Shown here piece after piece: positions 16,240 to 25,040 of a DNA stretch of 64,000 bases. Source of the DNA: Rhizobium sp. J15 (GTDB taxonomy: Bacteria > Pseudomonadota > Alphaproteobacteria > Rhizobiales > Rhizobiaceae); assembly GCF_002531825.1 (NCBI RefSeq), contig NZ_NWSX01000028.1, positions 1 to 64,000 on the forward strand, in the 5' to 3' direction. The translations under genes and the position numbers were made by a program. The notes under the pieces are model-generated. The model worked only from the letters and a program-made list of their open reading frames with translations. It was not told where the DNA came from and did not search any database. The stretch's first letter is position 1. Each line of letters begins with the position of its first letter.

Positions 16240-17277
16240 ATGAGATGGAAGCGCACGATCCAGCTTCTCGACGTTCACGCCGAAGGTGAAATCGGCCGCG
16301 TCGCAATCGGCGGCGTTCCGAAAATCCCGGGCGATACCATTGCCGCCCAGCTGCATTGGCTGAACACCGACCCGAAGGGCGACGAGCTTCGCCGCTTCCT
16401 TTGCCTGGAGCCGCGCGGCGCCCCGATCGGCTCCGTCAACCTGCTGCTGCCGGCAAAACACCCGGAAGCGGATGCGGCCTTCATCATCCTGCAGCCCGAT
16501 CAGGCGCATGCGAGTTCCGGCTCGAACTCCATCTGCGTCACCACGGCGCTCCTCGAATCCGGCATCGTCGAGATGAAGGAGCCGGAGACGGTCGTGACGC
16601 TCGAAACAGCTGCCGGCCTCGTCAAGGCGACGGCCACCTGCCGCGACGGGCGCTGCGAGAAGGTCAGGCTCACCATGGTGCCGTCCTTCGTGCATGAACT
16701 CGACGTCGCGATCGACACGCCGCATTGGGGAAAGATCAAGGCCGATATCTGCTATGGTGGCATCTTCTATGCGCTCGTCGATGTCGGCCAGATCAACCTG
16801 ACGATCGAGAAGGCCAATGCCGCCGGTCTCGTCCAGGCCGGCATGATCCTCAAGGATCTGATCAACCGCGACATCAAGGTCGTTCATCCAGAGATCCCGG
16901 CGATCTCAGGCATCGCCTACGTCATGTTCCGCGATACCGAAGCCGACGGCACGGTGCGCACCTGCACCACCATGTGGCCGGGCCGCGCCGACCGCTCGCC
17001 CTGCGGCACCGGCAATTCCGCCAATCTCGCCTCTCTCTATGCCCGCGGCAAGGCCAAGGTCGGCGACAGCTTCACCTCGAAATCGATCATTGGTTCGGAA
17101 TTCGAGGTCGGCCTGCAGGCGGTGACCGAGGTCGCCGGCCGCCCGGCGGTCATCCCCACCATCACCGGCCGCGGCTTCACCTTCGGCCTCACCCAGGTGG
17201 CCCTCGACCCCTTCGACCCGCATCCCGGCGGCTTCGCGCTCACGGATGTCTGGGGGCCGTCGGCGGGGGAGATTTGA
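16240..17277 (+). CDS. Proline racemase/hydroxyproline epimerase family protein, Ser/Cys active site
   Basis: A 345-residue member of the proline racemase superfamily. The second catalytic cysteine is present (DRSPCGTGNSANL, Cys255). At the first catalytic position, usually Cys in MCGH, this protein has ASSGSNSI, so Ser93 replaces Cys and Ser95 replaces His. Ser/Cys pairs are known among 4-hydroxyproline epimerases and 3-hydroxyproline dehydratase relatives, so the enzyme is probably active, but racemisation, epimerisation or dehydration cannot be chosen from sequence. GGAGG precedes the start. It is co-directional with the FAD enzyme and likely shares its pathway. Confidence 0.8.
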   Translation: MRWKRTIQLLDVHAEGEIGRVAIGGVPKIPGDTIAAQLHWLNTDPKGDELRRFLCLEPRGAPIGSVNLLLPAKHPEADAAFIILQPDQAHASSGSNSICVTTALLESGIVEMKEPETVVTLETAAGLVKATATCRDGRCEKVRLTMVPSFVHELDVAIDTPHWGKIKADICYGGIFYALVDVGQINLTIEKANAAGLVQAGMILKDLINRDIKVVHPEIPAISGIAYVMFRDTEADGTVRTCTTMWPGRADRSPCGTGNSANLASLYARGKAKVGDSFTSKSIIGSEFEVGLQAVTEVAGRPAVIPTITGRGFTFGLTQVALDPFDPHPGGFALTDVWGPSAGEI

Positions 17278-17379
17278 TCTTCCGGGGATACATACGGCAC
17301 ACCGATCAGCCCTCGTCCTTCGAGGCTCCTGCGGGGCACCTCACGATGAGGGCGGAGAGAGGGCGGCGCGCCTGCCCCA

Positions 17380-18927
17380 TCAACCGCGCTGCAAAATCCT
17401 GGTGCCGATCTGATCTGCGGTGATTTCCTCGATCGGCGCCGGTCTGCCAAGCAGATATCCCTGGCCGATGTCGCAGCCGAGATCCTGAAGCCGCTGACGC
17501 TGGCTCTCCTCTTCGATGCCTTCGGCCGTTATCGTTACGCCAAGTCCGGTGCCGAGAGCGATGATGGCCTTGATCACCTTGTCCTGCTTATCATTGGTCT
17601 CGAACGAAGCGATGAAACTCCTGTCGATCTTGATCTTGTCGAAGCGGTAGCTCGACAGTTGGGAGAGGCTGGAATAGCCCGTTCCAAAATCGTCGAGCGC
17701 AATCCTGACCCCCGCATTCACCAGATCGTCGAGAACAATGCGGGCAGTGACGGCGTCCTGAATGATGGCGCTCTCCGTCACCTCGAATTCGACCCTGTGC
17801 GCGGGCAGGCCGACATCGCCCAATATCTTCAGAATTCGTAAGCCGAGCAGTCGGTCGCTCAGTTGGATCGGAGAAAGATTGAACGAAAGGACAAGCTCGC
17901 TTGGCCAGGAAAGCGCATCGATGCAGGCACAGCGAAGCAGTTGGTCCGTCAGTTCGACAATCAGGCCGGCTTCCTCTGCCACCGGAATAAATTCGCTCGG
18001 CGGGATGAATTCGCCGGACGCCGTTTTCCAGCGCGCCAGCGCCTCGAAGCCGATAATCTTGTTCGCCTTCAGGTCCACCAGCGGTTGATAATAGGGAACG
18101 ATCTCGGCCTTCCGGATAGCCGCTCGCAGATCGCCTTCTATCCTGATCCGTTTCGCCAACTCGTCCTGCATCGAAGGCACGAAGGCCTTCACTAGATTAC
18201 GGCCCTGCTTCTTCGCGACATACATCGCGCAATCGGAATGCCGGATGACTTGACCGAGCTCATCGCCGTTCTCGGGATAAAGTGCGAAGCCGACACTGGC
18301 GCCGAGATCGACGGCAGCACCATTGAATGTGAACGGTTTTCCGATCGCATTGACGATGCGGTTCCCCAAAGCGACAAGATCGGGATTTCCGATGCGCCGC
18401 GCCAGAATCACAAACTCGTCTCCGCCAAGGCGAAAAACGTGCTCGCGAGGGAAGAGCGACGAGAGCCGCTGAGCGACGGTCTTCAGCACCGCGTCACCGT
18501 GGTCGTGCCCCAAGAGATCGTTGACCTTCTTGAAGGCGTCGAGATCGATGCTGAACACGGCGTAGGTTTCTTCTGCCCTTTGATCGGTCATTGCCCGCGC
18601 GCATATGGAATCCAGAAATCTGCGGTTCGGCAGTTCGGTCAGCGTGTCGTGGCAGGCAATCCAGTCGACGTTCTTTTCGGCCAGCAGCCTGCGATCGACT
18701 TCCCTCGAAAGATCCCGGATCCTGAGTGCGGAGTAGATGAGCCCCAAAAACCCTGAGATATTCAGAGCAAGCAGCGCGTGGTCGAGCGGATATTGGTGAT
18801 GCCGCTCGATAAACTCATCCAGCTCCTCATGCCAATGGAAGCGCCAGGATAGGCAGAAGAGAAGTAGAAAGATCAAGAGCCAGGCCAGTATCTCCATCTG
18901 AGGTCTGGTTGCATGGATGCGGGGCAT
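17380..18927 (-). CDS. GGDEF-EAL cyclic-di-GMP signalling protein
   Basis: A 515-residue protein. One or two membrane helices lie near the N-terminus (LAWLLIFLLLFCLSW; HALLALNISGFLGLIYSAL). A GGDEF domain follows with an intact RLGGDEF, then an EAL domain with GFEALARW, NLSPIQL, EFEVTES, DDFGTGYSSL and AEGIEEE all intact. No RxxD inhibitory site is present before GGDEF (FPRE instead), so product inhibition may be absent. It may make, degrade or sense cyclic di-GMP. The start at 18927 follows AGGAG and is preferred to 19011. It converges on the epimerase gene. Confidence 0.9.
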   Translation of the reverse strand: MPRIHATRPQMEILAWLLIFLLLFCLSWRFHWHEELDEFIERHHQYPLDHALLALNISGFLGLIYSALRIRDLSREVDRRLLAEKNVDWIACHDTLTELPNRRFLDSICARAMTDQRAEETYAVFSIDLDAFKKVNDLLGHDHGDAVLKTVAQRLSSLFPREHVFRLGGDEFVILARRIGNPDLVALGNRIVNAIGKPFTFNGAAVDLGASVGFALYPENGDELGQVIRHSDCAMYVAKKQGRNLVKAFVPSMQDELAKRIRIEGDLRAAIRKAEIVPYYQPLVDLKANKIIGFEALARWKTASGEFIPPSEFIPVAEEAGLIVELTDQLLRCACIDALSWPSELVLSFNLSPIQLSDRLLGLRILKILGDVGLPAHRVEFEVTESAIIQDAVTARIVLDDLVNAGVRIALDDFGTGYSSLSQLSSYRFDKIKIDRSFIASFETNDKQDKVIKAIIALGTGLGVTITAEGIEEESQRQRLQDLGCDIGQGYLLGRPAPIEEITADQIGTRILQRG

Positions 18928-19217
18928 AGAACGGCTCCTGTTGTGTGAAGAGCCCTCATGGCCAGCTCGCAGAACCGCATCGTCCCTGGCGGTGGTCGAA
19001 AACCGCCACAATTCATTCGGGCGGAATTAAGAGGCCGGTTCGCCGTCATTGATCAAGCGCACCGGCCCGTCCAAAGATATCTTTGAACCTCGAAGGTTAA
19101 TGGTGGGTTGCGTGCCCAAAGGTGCGGGCATTTCGCTGCGCACAACGGATAGCTTTCCCGCAAATCGGATGGGCCGCACCGTGGCGCAAGGAGCACTGAA
19201 AGGACATGTGGCGCACT

Positions 19218-19694
19218 TCAGTAAACGAAGGGATCGACTCCGGCCGCCGCCTGCGCGCCCGTCTCCTTCGGATAGATCACGCCCTTGCGCAGGATGATAT
19301 TGGCATAGAGCCTGGGCTCGCTGGTCTGGATCACGGCATGGGCGGCTTTCACCCGGCCGTAGAAATCCGGTCCGACGAGCGGCACCACCTGGCGGTGCGG
19401 CTCGTGGCGGGCGCAGCAGTCGATCATCTCCTCATGCACGGGATCGAGCTTGTCGCGCTCGGCCTTGACGGTCGAGCGGAAGATGGCTTCGGGCACGAAA
19501 TCGTCGATCGGCAGCACGCTGAGCACGGCATTGAGAACCGGGATGAGGCGGTGGCCGTCGAGACGGATCAGCCGGCGCGCATGTTCGACGCCCGGATAAT
19601 TGCCGTCGACGATGGCGATCTCGTCGCCGTGGCCCATGGCGCGCAGCGTGAAAAGCAATTCCGGGCTCAGAAGCGGATCAAGTCCCTTCAGCAT
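19218..19694 (-). CDS. RbsD/FucU-family sugar mutarotase
   Basis: A 158-residue protein starting MLKGLDPLLSPELLFTLRAMGHGDEIAIVDGNYPG, the signature of the RbsD/FucU family. It catalyses anomeric interconversion of free sugars. ERDKLDPVHEEMIDC and the closing LYANIILRKGVIYP fit the FucU branch. A strong AAGGAGG precedes the start, and the gene overlaps the end of frcR by 17 bases, so the two are translated together. A mutarotase serving the fructose or a neighbouring sugar system is inferred. A second family member is at 52988. Confidence 0.85.
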   Translation of the reverse strand: MLKGLDPLLSPELLFTLRAMGHGDEIAIVDGNYPGVEHARRLIRLDGHRLIPVLNAVLSVLPIDDFVPEAIFRSTVKAERDKLDPVHEEMIDCCARHEPHRQVVPLVGPDFYGRVKAAHAVIQTSEPRLYANIILRKGVIYPKETGAQAAAGVDPFVY

Positions 19695-20925
19695 GGTCTA
19701 CCTCCTTGAAGAGTACGTTCTGGTCTGTGAGATAACGCGAAAAGATCGGCAGGCTGGCGCCGCCGATGGCGCGGGCCTGGGCGCCGACCGCGCCTTCGAT
19801 GATTTCGGGCATAACGACGCCCTGCAGGTCGAGCTTGGCGGCTTCGTCGATCGTCGCCTGCACGACGCGGCTGCGCACCCAATGGGGAAAGCCGCCGTCG
19901 ATGACGGCGGCGCTGAAGTCGACGATCGAGGCTGCAGCGACGATCGCCTGCGCCAGCGCCTTGGCGGTGTCCTGGATCCAGATTTCCATCGGCTCGCCGA
20001 AATCCACCCAGTCGTCGGCGGAATACCAGAGCGGCTCGGGGTCGATGCCGCGCTCGCGCAGCATGTTTTCCAAAACGAAGATGGAGGCGATTTCGAGCAA
20101 CTGCTTTGTTTCGCCGTTGCGGTCTCGCACGGGCAGCGGCCCGATGGCGCCCGCCGTCCCGGTGCGGCCGGAAAAGATCGCCGAATTCAACACGATGCCG
20201 CCGCCGATGAAGGAGCCGATGAAGAAATAGACGAAGTCGGGATAGGAGGGACCGACGCCGAAGACGAGCTCGGCGCCGCAGGCGCTGGTCGCATCGTTCT
20301 GCAGGAAGACGGGATGGGAGACGCGCGCAGCGATATCGGCCTGCAGGTCGACATCCCGCCAGACTTCCATGGCGCCGGGCGGCGCGCCGACTTCCTCGGC
20401 CCAGTTCCAGAGCTCGAAGGGAGCGGCGATGCCGAGGCCGGCAATGCGGCTGCGCTGCTTATCGTCGAGCCGGCTCTCGATCTCCTCGATGCCAGCGGTG
20501 ACAAAGGCGAGGATTTCATGCGGCAGCGGATAGGCATAGGTCTGGTGCAGCTGCATGCGGATGCGGCCGACGAAATCCATCAGCACCAGATCGGCGCTGC
20601 GCCGGCCCATCTTCAGGCCGAAGGAATAGACGGCGTCGGGGTTGAGATGCATCGGGATCGACGGCTGGCCGACCCGGCCGCGCACCGGCGCCCCGCGCGA
20701 CAGCAACCCTTCCTTTTCCAGCACCCGCATGATGACCGAGACGGTCTGCGCCGAAAGGCCGCTGCGGCGCGCGATATCGGCCTTCGACAGGGCGCCGTAG
20801 AGGCGCACCAGCGACAGCACGAGCCGTTCGTTATAGGCGCGCACCCTGACCTGGTTCGCACCCCCGGCCGGATTGAGAATTGGCGGCGGGACCGGTGTGT
20901 GTTCCGGCCCATCCAAAGACGACAT
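19678..20925 (-). CDS. frcR: ROK-family repressor of the fructose transporter
   Basis: A 415-residue ROK protein. A winged helix (LVRLYGALSKADIARRSGLSAQTVSVIMRVLEKEGLLSRG, about 35-75) precedes a sugar-kinase-like ROK domain. The start at 20925 follows GGGAGGAG; an in-frame ATG at 21081 is rejected. It is divergent from frcBCAK, the arrangement described for Sinorhizobium meliloti, where the regulator is called FrcR. By family logic it binds sugar or sugar phosphate and releases the shared promoter region 20926-21252. Confidence 0.85.
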   Translation of the reverse strand: MSSLDGPEHTPVPPPILNPAGGANQVRVRAYNERLVLSLVRLYGALSKADIARRSGLSAQTVSVIMRVLEKEGLLSRGAPVRGRVGQPSIPMHLNPDAVYSFGLKMGRRSADLVLMDFVGRIRMQLHQTYAYPLPHEILAFVTAGIEEIESRLDDKQRSRIAGLGIAAPFELWNWAEEVGAPPGAMEVWRDVDLQADIAARVSHPVFLQNDATSACGAELVFGVGPSYPDFVYFFIGSFIGGGIVLNSAIFSGRTGTAGAIGPLPVRDRNGETKQLLEIASIFVLENMLRERGIDPEPLWYSADDWVDFGEPMEIWIQDTAKALAQAIVAAASIVDFSAAVIDGGFPHWVRSRVVQATIDEAAKLDLQGVVMPEIIEGAVGAQARAIGGASLPIFSRYLTDQNVLFKEVDHAEGT

Positions 20926-21060
20926 GGCCGCTCCTCCCGAGCGTTGGCCTCTTGCATGGTCCCTCGGTTCGAAATCGATCCGAGGGTGAATTGCGCAGCA
21001 GCTGAAAGCGGTACGGCGGCCGTCTCTGCGTTTGAAAAGGCGCGACGCCGTACGTCCTAA

Positions 21061-21110
21061 TTCGATTGAAGCATGCCACATCGAATTAATAATTCAATTG
21101 GATTTATTTA
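21061..21110. promoter_or_regulatory. AT-rich symmetric sequence in the frcR-frcB promoter region
   Basis: The 327-base divergent gap between frcR and frcB holds one strongly AT-rich island. It contains the dyad GAATT-AAT-AATTC (21083-21095), with TTCGATTGAA (21061-21070) and further A/T runs beside it. It stands out against the GC-rich surroundings and is placed where a ROK operator would be expected. No direct evidence of binding exists. Confidence 0.4.
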
Positions 21111-21252
21111 TTGACAAGCCGATTTCTTTCGCTCTTAATTGCCGTCGTCAAGGGCACGGGCGGCTTCGGAAGCGGCAGCGACCGAAGCGAAGTGTCACAT
21201 CTCGAAAATTCCGGCCCGCATGGGCGGCGCCGGCAAACTCTGGGAGGAGTTC

Positions 21253-22272
21253 ATGAAGAAATCAGTTCTCGCTTTCGGCGCGCTCGCGCTCGGTGTCGCT
21301 TTCTCTGCACCTGCAATGGCGGCAGACGTTTCCGCCTGCCTCATCACCAAGACCGACACCAACCCCTTCTTCGTCAAGATGAAGGAAGGCGCGACTGCCA
21401 AGGCCAAGGAACTCGGCGTCTCGCTGAAGTCTTACGCCGGCAAGATCGATGGTGACAGCGAAAGCCAGGTCGCCGCGATCGAAAGCTGCATCGCCGACGG
21501 CGCGAAGGGCATCCTGCTCACGGCGTCGGACACCAAGGGCATCGTGCCTGCGGTCAAGAAGGCCCGCGACGCCGGTCTGCTGGTCATCGCACTCGACACG
21601 CCGCTCGAGCCGGCTGACGCCGCCGACGCCACCTTCGCCACCGACAACCTGCTCGCCGGCAAGCTGATCGGCCAGTGGGCCAAGGAAACGCTCGGCGACA
21701 AGGCTGCGGATGCCAAGGTCGGCTTCCTCGACCTGACGCCGTCGCAGCCGACGGTCGACGTTCTCCGCGACCAGGGCTTCATGATCGGTTTCGGCATCGA
21801 CCCGAAGAATCCGGACAAGATCGGCGACGAAGACGACAAGCGCATCGTCGGCCATGACGTGACCAACGGCAATGAAGAAGGCGGCCGCAAGGCCATGGAA
21901 AACCTTCTGCAGAAGGATCCGGGCATCAACGTCATCCATACGATCAACGAGCCGGCCGCTGTCGGCGCCTATCAGGCGCTGAAGGCCGTCGGCATGGAAA
22001 AGAACGTGCTGATCGTATCGGTCGACGGCGGTTGCCCGGGTGTGAAGTCGGTCAAGGAAGGCGTCATCGGCGCCACTTCGCAGCAGTATCCGCTGCTGAT
22101 GGCTTCGCTTGGCATCGAGGCGATCAAGAAGTTCGCCGACTCGGGTGAAAAGCCGAAGCCGACGGAAGGCAAGTCCTTCTTCGACACCGGCGTCTCGCTC
22201 GTCACCGACAAGCCGGTTTCCGGCGTCAAGTCGATCGATACCAAGGAAGGCACCGACAAGTGCTGGGGCTGA
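21253..22272 (+). CDS. frcB: Fructose ABC transporter, periplasmic binding protein
   Basis: A 339-residue ribose-binding-type protein with a Sec signal peptide ([25 protein letters not shown]). The mature part begins [22 protein letters not shown], typical of pentose/hexose-binding proteins, and has an early cysteine and the motif ALDTPLEP. Order, size and the divergent ROK gene match frcB of S. meliloti, the high-affinity fructose (also ribose and mannose) receptor. GGGAGGAG lies directly upstream. A stem-loop follows, which commonly lets the binding-protein mRNA outlast the rest of the operon. Confidence 0.9.
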   Translation: MKKSVLAFGALALGVAFSAPAMAADVSACLITKTDTNPFFVKMKEGATAKAKELGVSLKSYAGKIDGDSESQVAAIESCIADGAKGILLTASDTKGIVPAVKKARDAGLLVIALDTPLEPADAADATFATDNLLAGKLIGQWAKETLGDKAADAKVGFLDLTPSQPTVDVLRDQGFMIGFGIDPKNPDKIGDEDDKRIVGHDVTNGNEEGGRKAMENLLQKDPGINVIHTINEPAAVGAYQALKAVGMEKNVLIVSVDGGCPGVKSVKEGVIGATSQQYPLLMASLGIEAIKKFADSGEKPKPTEGKSFFDTGVSLVTDKPVSGVKSIDTKEGTDKCWG

Positions 22273-22297
22273 GCCCTGCCTGATTATTGAAGCATAC

Positions 22298-22326
22298 CGG
22301 CCGGGGGCTTGATCCCCGGCCGTTTT
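22298..22326 (+). terminator. Intra-operon stem-loop after frcB
   Basis: CGGCCGGGG (22298-22306) and CCCCGGCCG (22314-22322) form a perfect nine-base stem followed by four Ts. It lies between frcB and frcC and probably acts as partial terminator or 3'-end stabiliser. Confidence 0.75.
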
Positions 22327-22427
22327 GGACGGACGATGTGCCGTCGCCCCACCGGCTAAGCAACGAACGGATGAATATGGGTGGCGGCCTCCGCGCGGGT
22401 TCGGCGCGCGGATGCGGAGGAGGAACC

Positions 22428-23492
22428 ATGACCGGAACTCAGGAATTCGAACGCGTCCTCGACGGCAGCGACAAGAACATCGCCTCCTTCGAGCACCAGA
22501 ATGTCTCGCTGATCAAGCGGATACAGCATTTTCTGCACTCGACTCCGGCCGCCGTGCCGCTGATCGTGCTGCTGCTGTCGATCGTCATCTTCGGGATTGC
22601 GATCCCCGGGCGTTTCTTCTCTTCGTACACTCTGACGCTGATCCTGCAGCAGATTGCCATCGTCGGTATTCTCGGCGCAGCGCAGACGCTGGTGATCCTG
22701 ACGGCGGGCATCGATCTTTCGATCGGCGTCATCATGGTGATTTCGGCCGTCATCATGGGCAATGTCGCCATCACCTACGGCGTACCGACGCCGATCGCGG
22801 TGATAGCGGGCCTTCTGGTCGGCGGCCTGTGCGGCTTCGTGAACGGCGCCCTCGTCGCCTTCATGAAACTGCCGCCATTCATCGTCACGCTCGGCACCTG
22901 GAATATCGTCATGGCGACGAATTTCATCTATTCCGCCAATGAGACGATCCGCGACACGGATGTCGATGAACAGGCGCCGCTGCTGCATCTTTTCGCCGCG
23001 AGCTTCAAGGTCGGCAGCGCCGTTCTGACGCTCGGCGTCATCGCCATGGTGCTGCTCGTCCTCCTGCTCTGGTACATCCTCAATCACACGGCCTGGGGAC
23101 GGCATGTCTATGCGGTCGGCGACGATCCGGAGGCGGCCAAGCTCTCCGGCATCCAGACCAAAAAAGTGCTGCTCACCGTCTATACGATTTCGGGTGTGAT
23201 CGCCGCCTTCGCCGCCTGGGTTTCGATCGGCCGCAACGGCTCGATCTCGCCGTCCTCGGCCGTCACAGACTTTAACCTCCAGGCGATCACCGCAACCGTG
23301 ATCGGCGGCATCTCGCTGTTCGGCGGCCGCGGCTCCATTCTCGGCACGCTCTTCGGCGCCATGATCGTCGGTGTCGTGTCGATGGGTCTCAACATGCTCG
23401 GCGCCGATCCGCAATGGAAAGTCCTGCTGACAGGCGTGCTGATCATCGCCGCCGTCGCGATCGATCAGTGGATCAGAAAGGTTTCGGTGTAA
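22428..23492 (+). CDS. frcC: Fructose ABC transporter, permease
   Basis: A 354-residue RbsC-type inner-membrane permease. After a 40-residue cytoplasmic tail come the usual hydrophobic segments, starting near PLIVLLLSIVIFGIAIPGRFF. ILTAGIDLSIGVIMVISAVI and LPPFIVTLGTWNIV are strongly conserved in this family, as is ISLFGGRGSILGTLFGA. I choose 22428 because GGAGGAGGAA precedes it and the preceding in-frame stretch is unlike protein. Its stop lies two bases before frcA. Confidence 0.9.
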   Translation: MTGTQEFERVLDGSDKNIASFEHQNVSLIKRIQHFLHSTPAAVPLIVLLLSIVIFGIAIPGRFFSSYTLTLILQQIAIVGILGAAQTLVILTAGIDLSIGVIMVISAVIMGNVAITYGVPTPIAVIAGLLVGGLCGFVNGALVAFMKLPPFIVTLGTWNIVMATNFIYSANETIRDTDVDEQAPLLHLFAASFKVGSAVLTLGVIAMVLLVLLLWYILNHTAWGRHVYAVGDDPEAAKLSGIQTKKVLLTVYTISGVIAAFAAWVSIGRNGSISPSSAVTDFNLQAITATVIGGISLFGGRGSILGTLFGAMIVGVVSMGLNMLGADPQWKVLLTGVLIIAAVAIDQWIRKVSV

Positions 23493-23494
23493 TC

Positions 23495-24277
23495 ATGGCT
23501 CAGGAACCCCTTCTCACCGCCCGCGGCCTCGTCAAGCGCTATGGACGCGTGACTGCGCTCGACAATGCCGATTTCGACCTCTATCCGGGCGAAATCCTGG
23601 CCGTCATCGGCGACAACGGCGCCGGCAAGTCCTCGCTGATCAAGGCGATTTCAGGCGCGGTCACTCCCGATGAGGGCGTGATCACGCTCGAAGGTCAGCA
23701 GGTGCATTTCCGCTCGCCGATGGAAGCGCGGGAGGCCGGCATCGAAACGGTCTACCAGAACCTCGCTCTGTCGCCGGCGCTGTCGATCGCCGACAACATG
23801 TTCCTCGGCCGCGAGATCCGTAAAAAGGGTCCGCTCGGCTCGCTCTTCCGCATGCTCGACCGGCCGGCGATGGAAAAGCTGGCGCGCAACAAGCTTTCCG
23901 AACTGGGCCTGATGACCATCCAGAACATCAACCAGGCGGTGGAAACGCTGTCCGGCGGTCAGCGCCAGGGTGTCGCGGTTGCCCGCGCCGCCGCCTTCGG
24001 CTCGAAGGTCATCATCATGGACGAACCGACGGCCGCCCTTGGCGTCAAGGAAAGCCGCCGCGTGCTGGAGCTGATCCTCGATGTGCGTGCCCGCGGTCTG
24101 CCGATCGTGCTGATCTCCCACAACATGCCGCATGTCTTCGAGGTGGCCGACCGGATCCATATCCACCGCCTCGGCCGGCGCCTCACGGTGATCAATCCGA
24201 AGGAATACACCATGTCGGACGCCGTCGCCTTCATGACCGGCGCCAAGGCGGCGCCCACGGAGCCCGTTGCTGCATGA
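23495..24277 (+). CDS. frcA: Fructose ABC transporter, ATP-binding protein
   Basis: A 260-residue single-domain ABC ATPase, in contrast to the two-domain RbsA type at 50132. Walker A is GDNGAGKSS, the signature is LSGGQRQGV, Walker B is VIIMDEPTAAL, and the switch histidine is in VLISHNM. It energises import by FrcBC. It starts two bases after frcC and its last codons overlap frcK by four bases (ATGA), showing translational coupling along the operon. Confidence 0.92.
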   Translation: MAQEPLLTARGLVKRYGRVTALDNADFDLYPGEILAVIGDNGAGKSSLIKAISGAVTPDEGVITLEGQQVHFRSPMEAREAGIETVYQNLALSPALSIADNMFLGREIRKKGPLGSLFRMLDRPAMEKLARNKLSELGLMTIQNINQAVETLSGGQRQGVAVARAAAFGSKVIIMDEPTAALGVKESRRVLELILDVRARGLPIVLISHNMPHVFEVADRIHIHRLGRRLTVINPKEYTMSDAVAFMTGAKAAPTEPVAA

Positions 24278-24906
24278 GTGCACGCATCGATGAAATCGCC
24301 GGCGAGGTGCTTACCCGCGCCGGCGATGCCAAACGGTTCCTCATCGCCATTGCCGGCCCGCCGGGTTCGGGCAAATCGACGATGGCCGACAATCTGGCGG
24401 CGGCGCTGAAAGCCAAGGGCGAAAGCGCCGCAGTCCTGCCGATGGACGGCTTCCATATGGATAACGCCATTCTGATCGAACGCGGCCTGCTGGCGCGCAA
24501 GGGCATTCCCGAGACCTTCGATGTCCGCGGTTTCCTCGATATCGTCCGCGCCGTCAGGCCGGCCGACCAGGAGGTTCTCGTGCCGGTCTTCGACCGCTCG
24601 CGCGAGCTTGCCATCGCTTCGGCCCGGCCGATCGATCCCAAGGACCGTTTCATCATTATCGAGGGCAACTATCTGCTCTTCACGCAGGGCAAATGGGCCG
24701 AACTCGACGGCATCTTCGATTTCTCGGTCATGCTGGCGCCGCCGATCGAAGTGCTCGAAGAGCGCCTCTGGGCGCGCTGGCGCGGCTATAATCTCAGCGA
24801 AGACGCCGCAAGCGCCAAGGTTTACGGCAACGACCTGCCGAACGGCCGCCTGATTCTCGAAAACCGTCGCCCGGCCGATGTGACGCTGGAGATCGCCTTG
24901 GCGTGA
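24274..24906 (+). CDS. frcK: Fructose operon kinase
   Basis: A 210-residue P-loop kinase with IAIAGPPGSGKSTMADNLAAAL (Walker A) near residue 28 and MDGFHMDN shortly after, then IIIEGNYLLF. This is the uridine-kinase/pantothenate-kinase-like fold. In S. meliloti the fourth frc gene encodes such a kinase, FrcK, of uncertain substrate; a separate ribokinase-family fructokinase is at 31085 here. It overlaps frcA by four bases and its stop codon runs into a palindromic repeat. Confidence 0.85.
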   Translation: MSARIDEIAGEVLTRAGDAKRFLIAIAGPPGSGKSTMADNLAAALKAKGESAAVLPMDGFHMDNAILIERGLLARKGIPETFDVRGFLDIVRAVRPADQEVLVPVFDRSRELAIASARPIDPKDRFIIIEGNYLLFTQGKWAELDGIFDFSVMLAPPIEVLEERLWARWRGYNLSEDAASAKVYGNDLPNGRLILENRRPADVTLEIALA

Positions 24907-24955
24907 TGCATGTCGCCCGGAAGTGTGCAGCGGTTCCGGGATAACGACATGCATC
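24905..24955. repeat. Palindromic repeat element after frcK
   Basis: GATGCATGTCG (24905-24915) pairs with CGACATGCATC (24945-24955), and CCCGGAA with TTCCGGG inside it, giving one long hairpin. The following AAAACAAAGAGCTA resembles the tail of a common rhizobial intergenic repeat. It starts inside the frcK stop codon and may also serve as the operon's terminator. Confidence 0.75.
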
Positions 24956-25040
24956 AAAACAAAGAGCTAAGCTGCGGCGATTGTCTTGATATAATGGTTG
25001 ATGGTATCAGGCCGCAGACGCATCGCTTCGGAGGTCTGCC

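Noticed and set aside
16516-16518. Sequencing error or inactivated gene as explanation for Ser93 in the epimerase family protein
   Set aside because: The frame is intact over the full family length, the neighbouring residues are also changed coherently, and Ser/Cys pairs are known in the superfamily.
15019-16887. Long minus-strand open frame opposite the FAD enzyme and epimerase genes
   Set aside because: The plus strand carries recognisable families with active-site motifs. The opposite frame has only low-complexity charged sequence.
17280-17379. CCTCGTCCTTCGAGG-like hairpin after the epimerase gene as a listed repeat
   Set aside because: It resembles another rhizobial intergenic repeat, but there is no second copy in this window and no T run, so neither repeat nor terminator is well supported.
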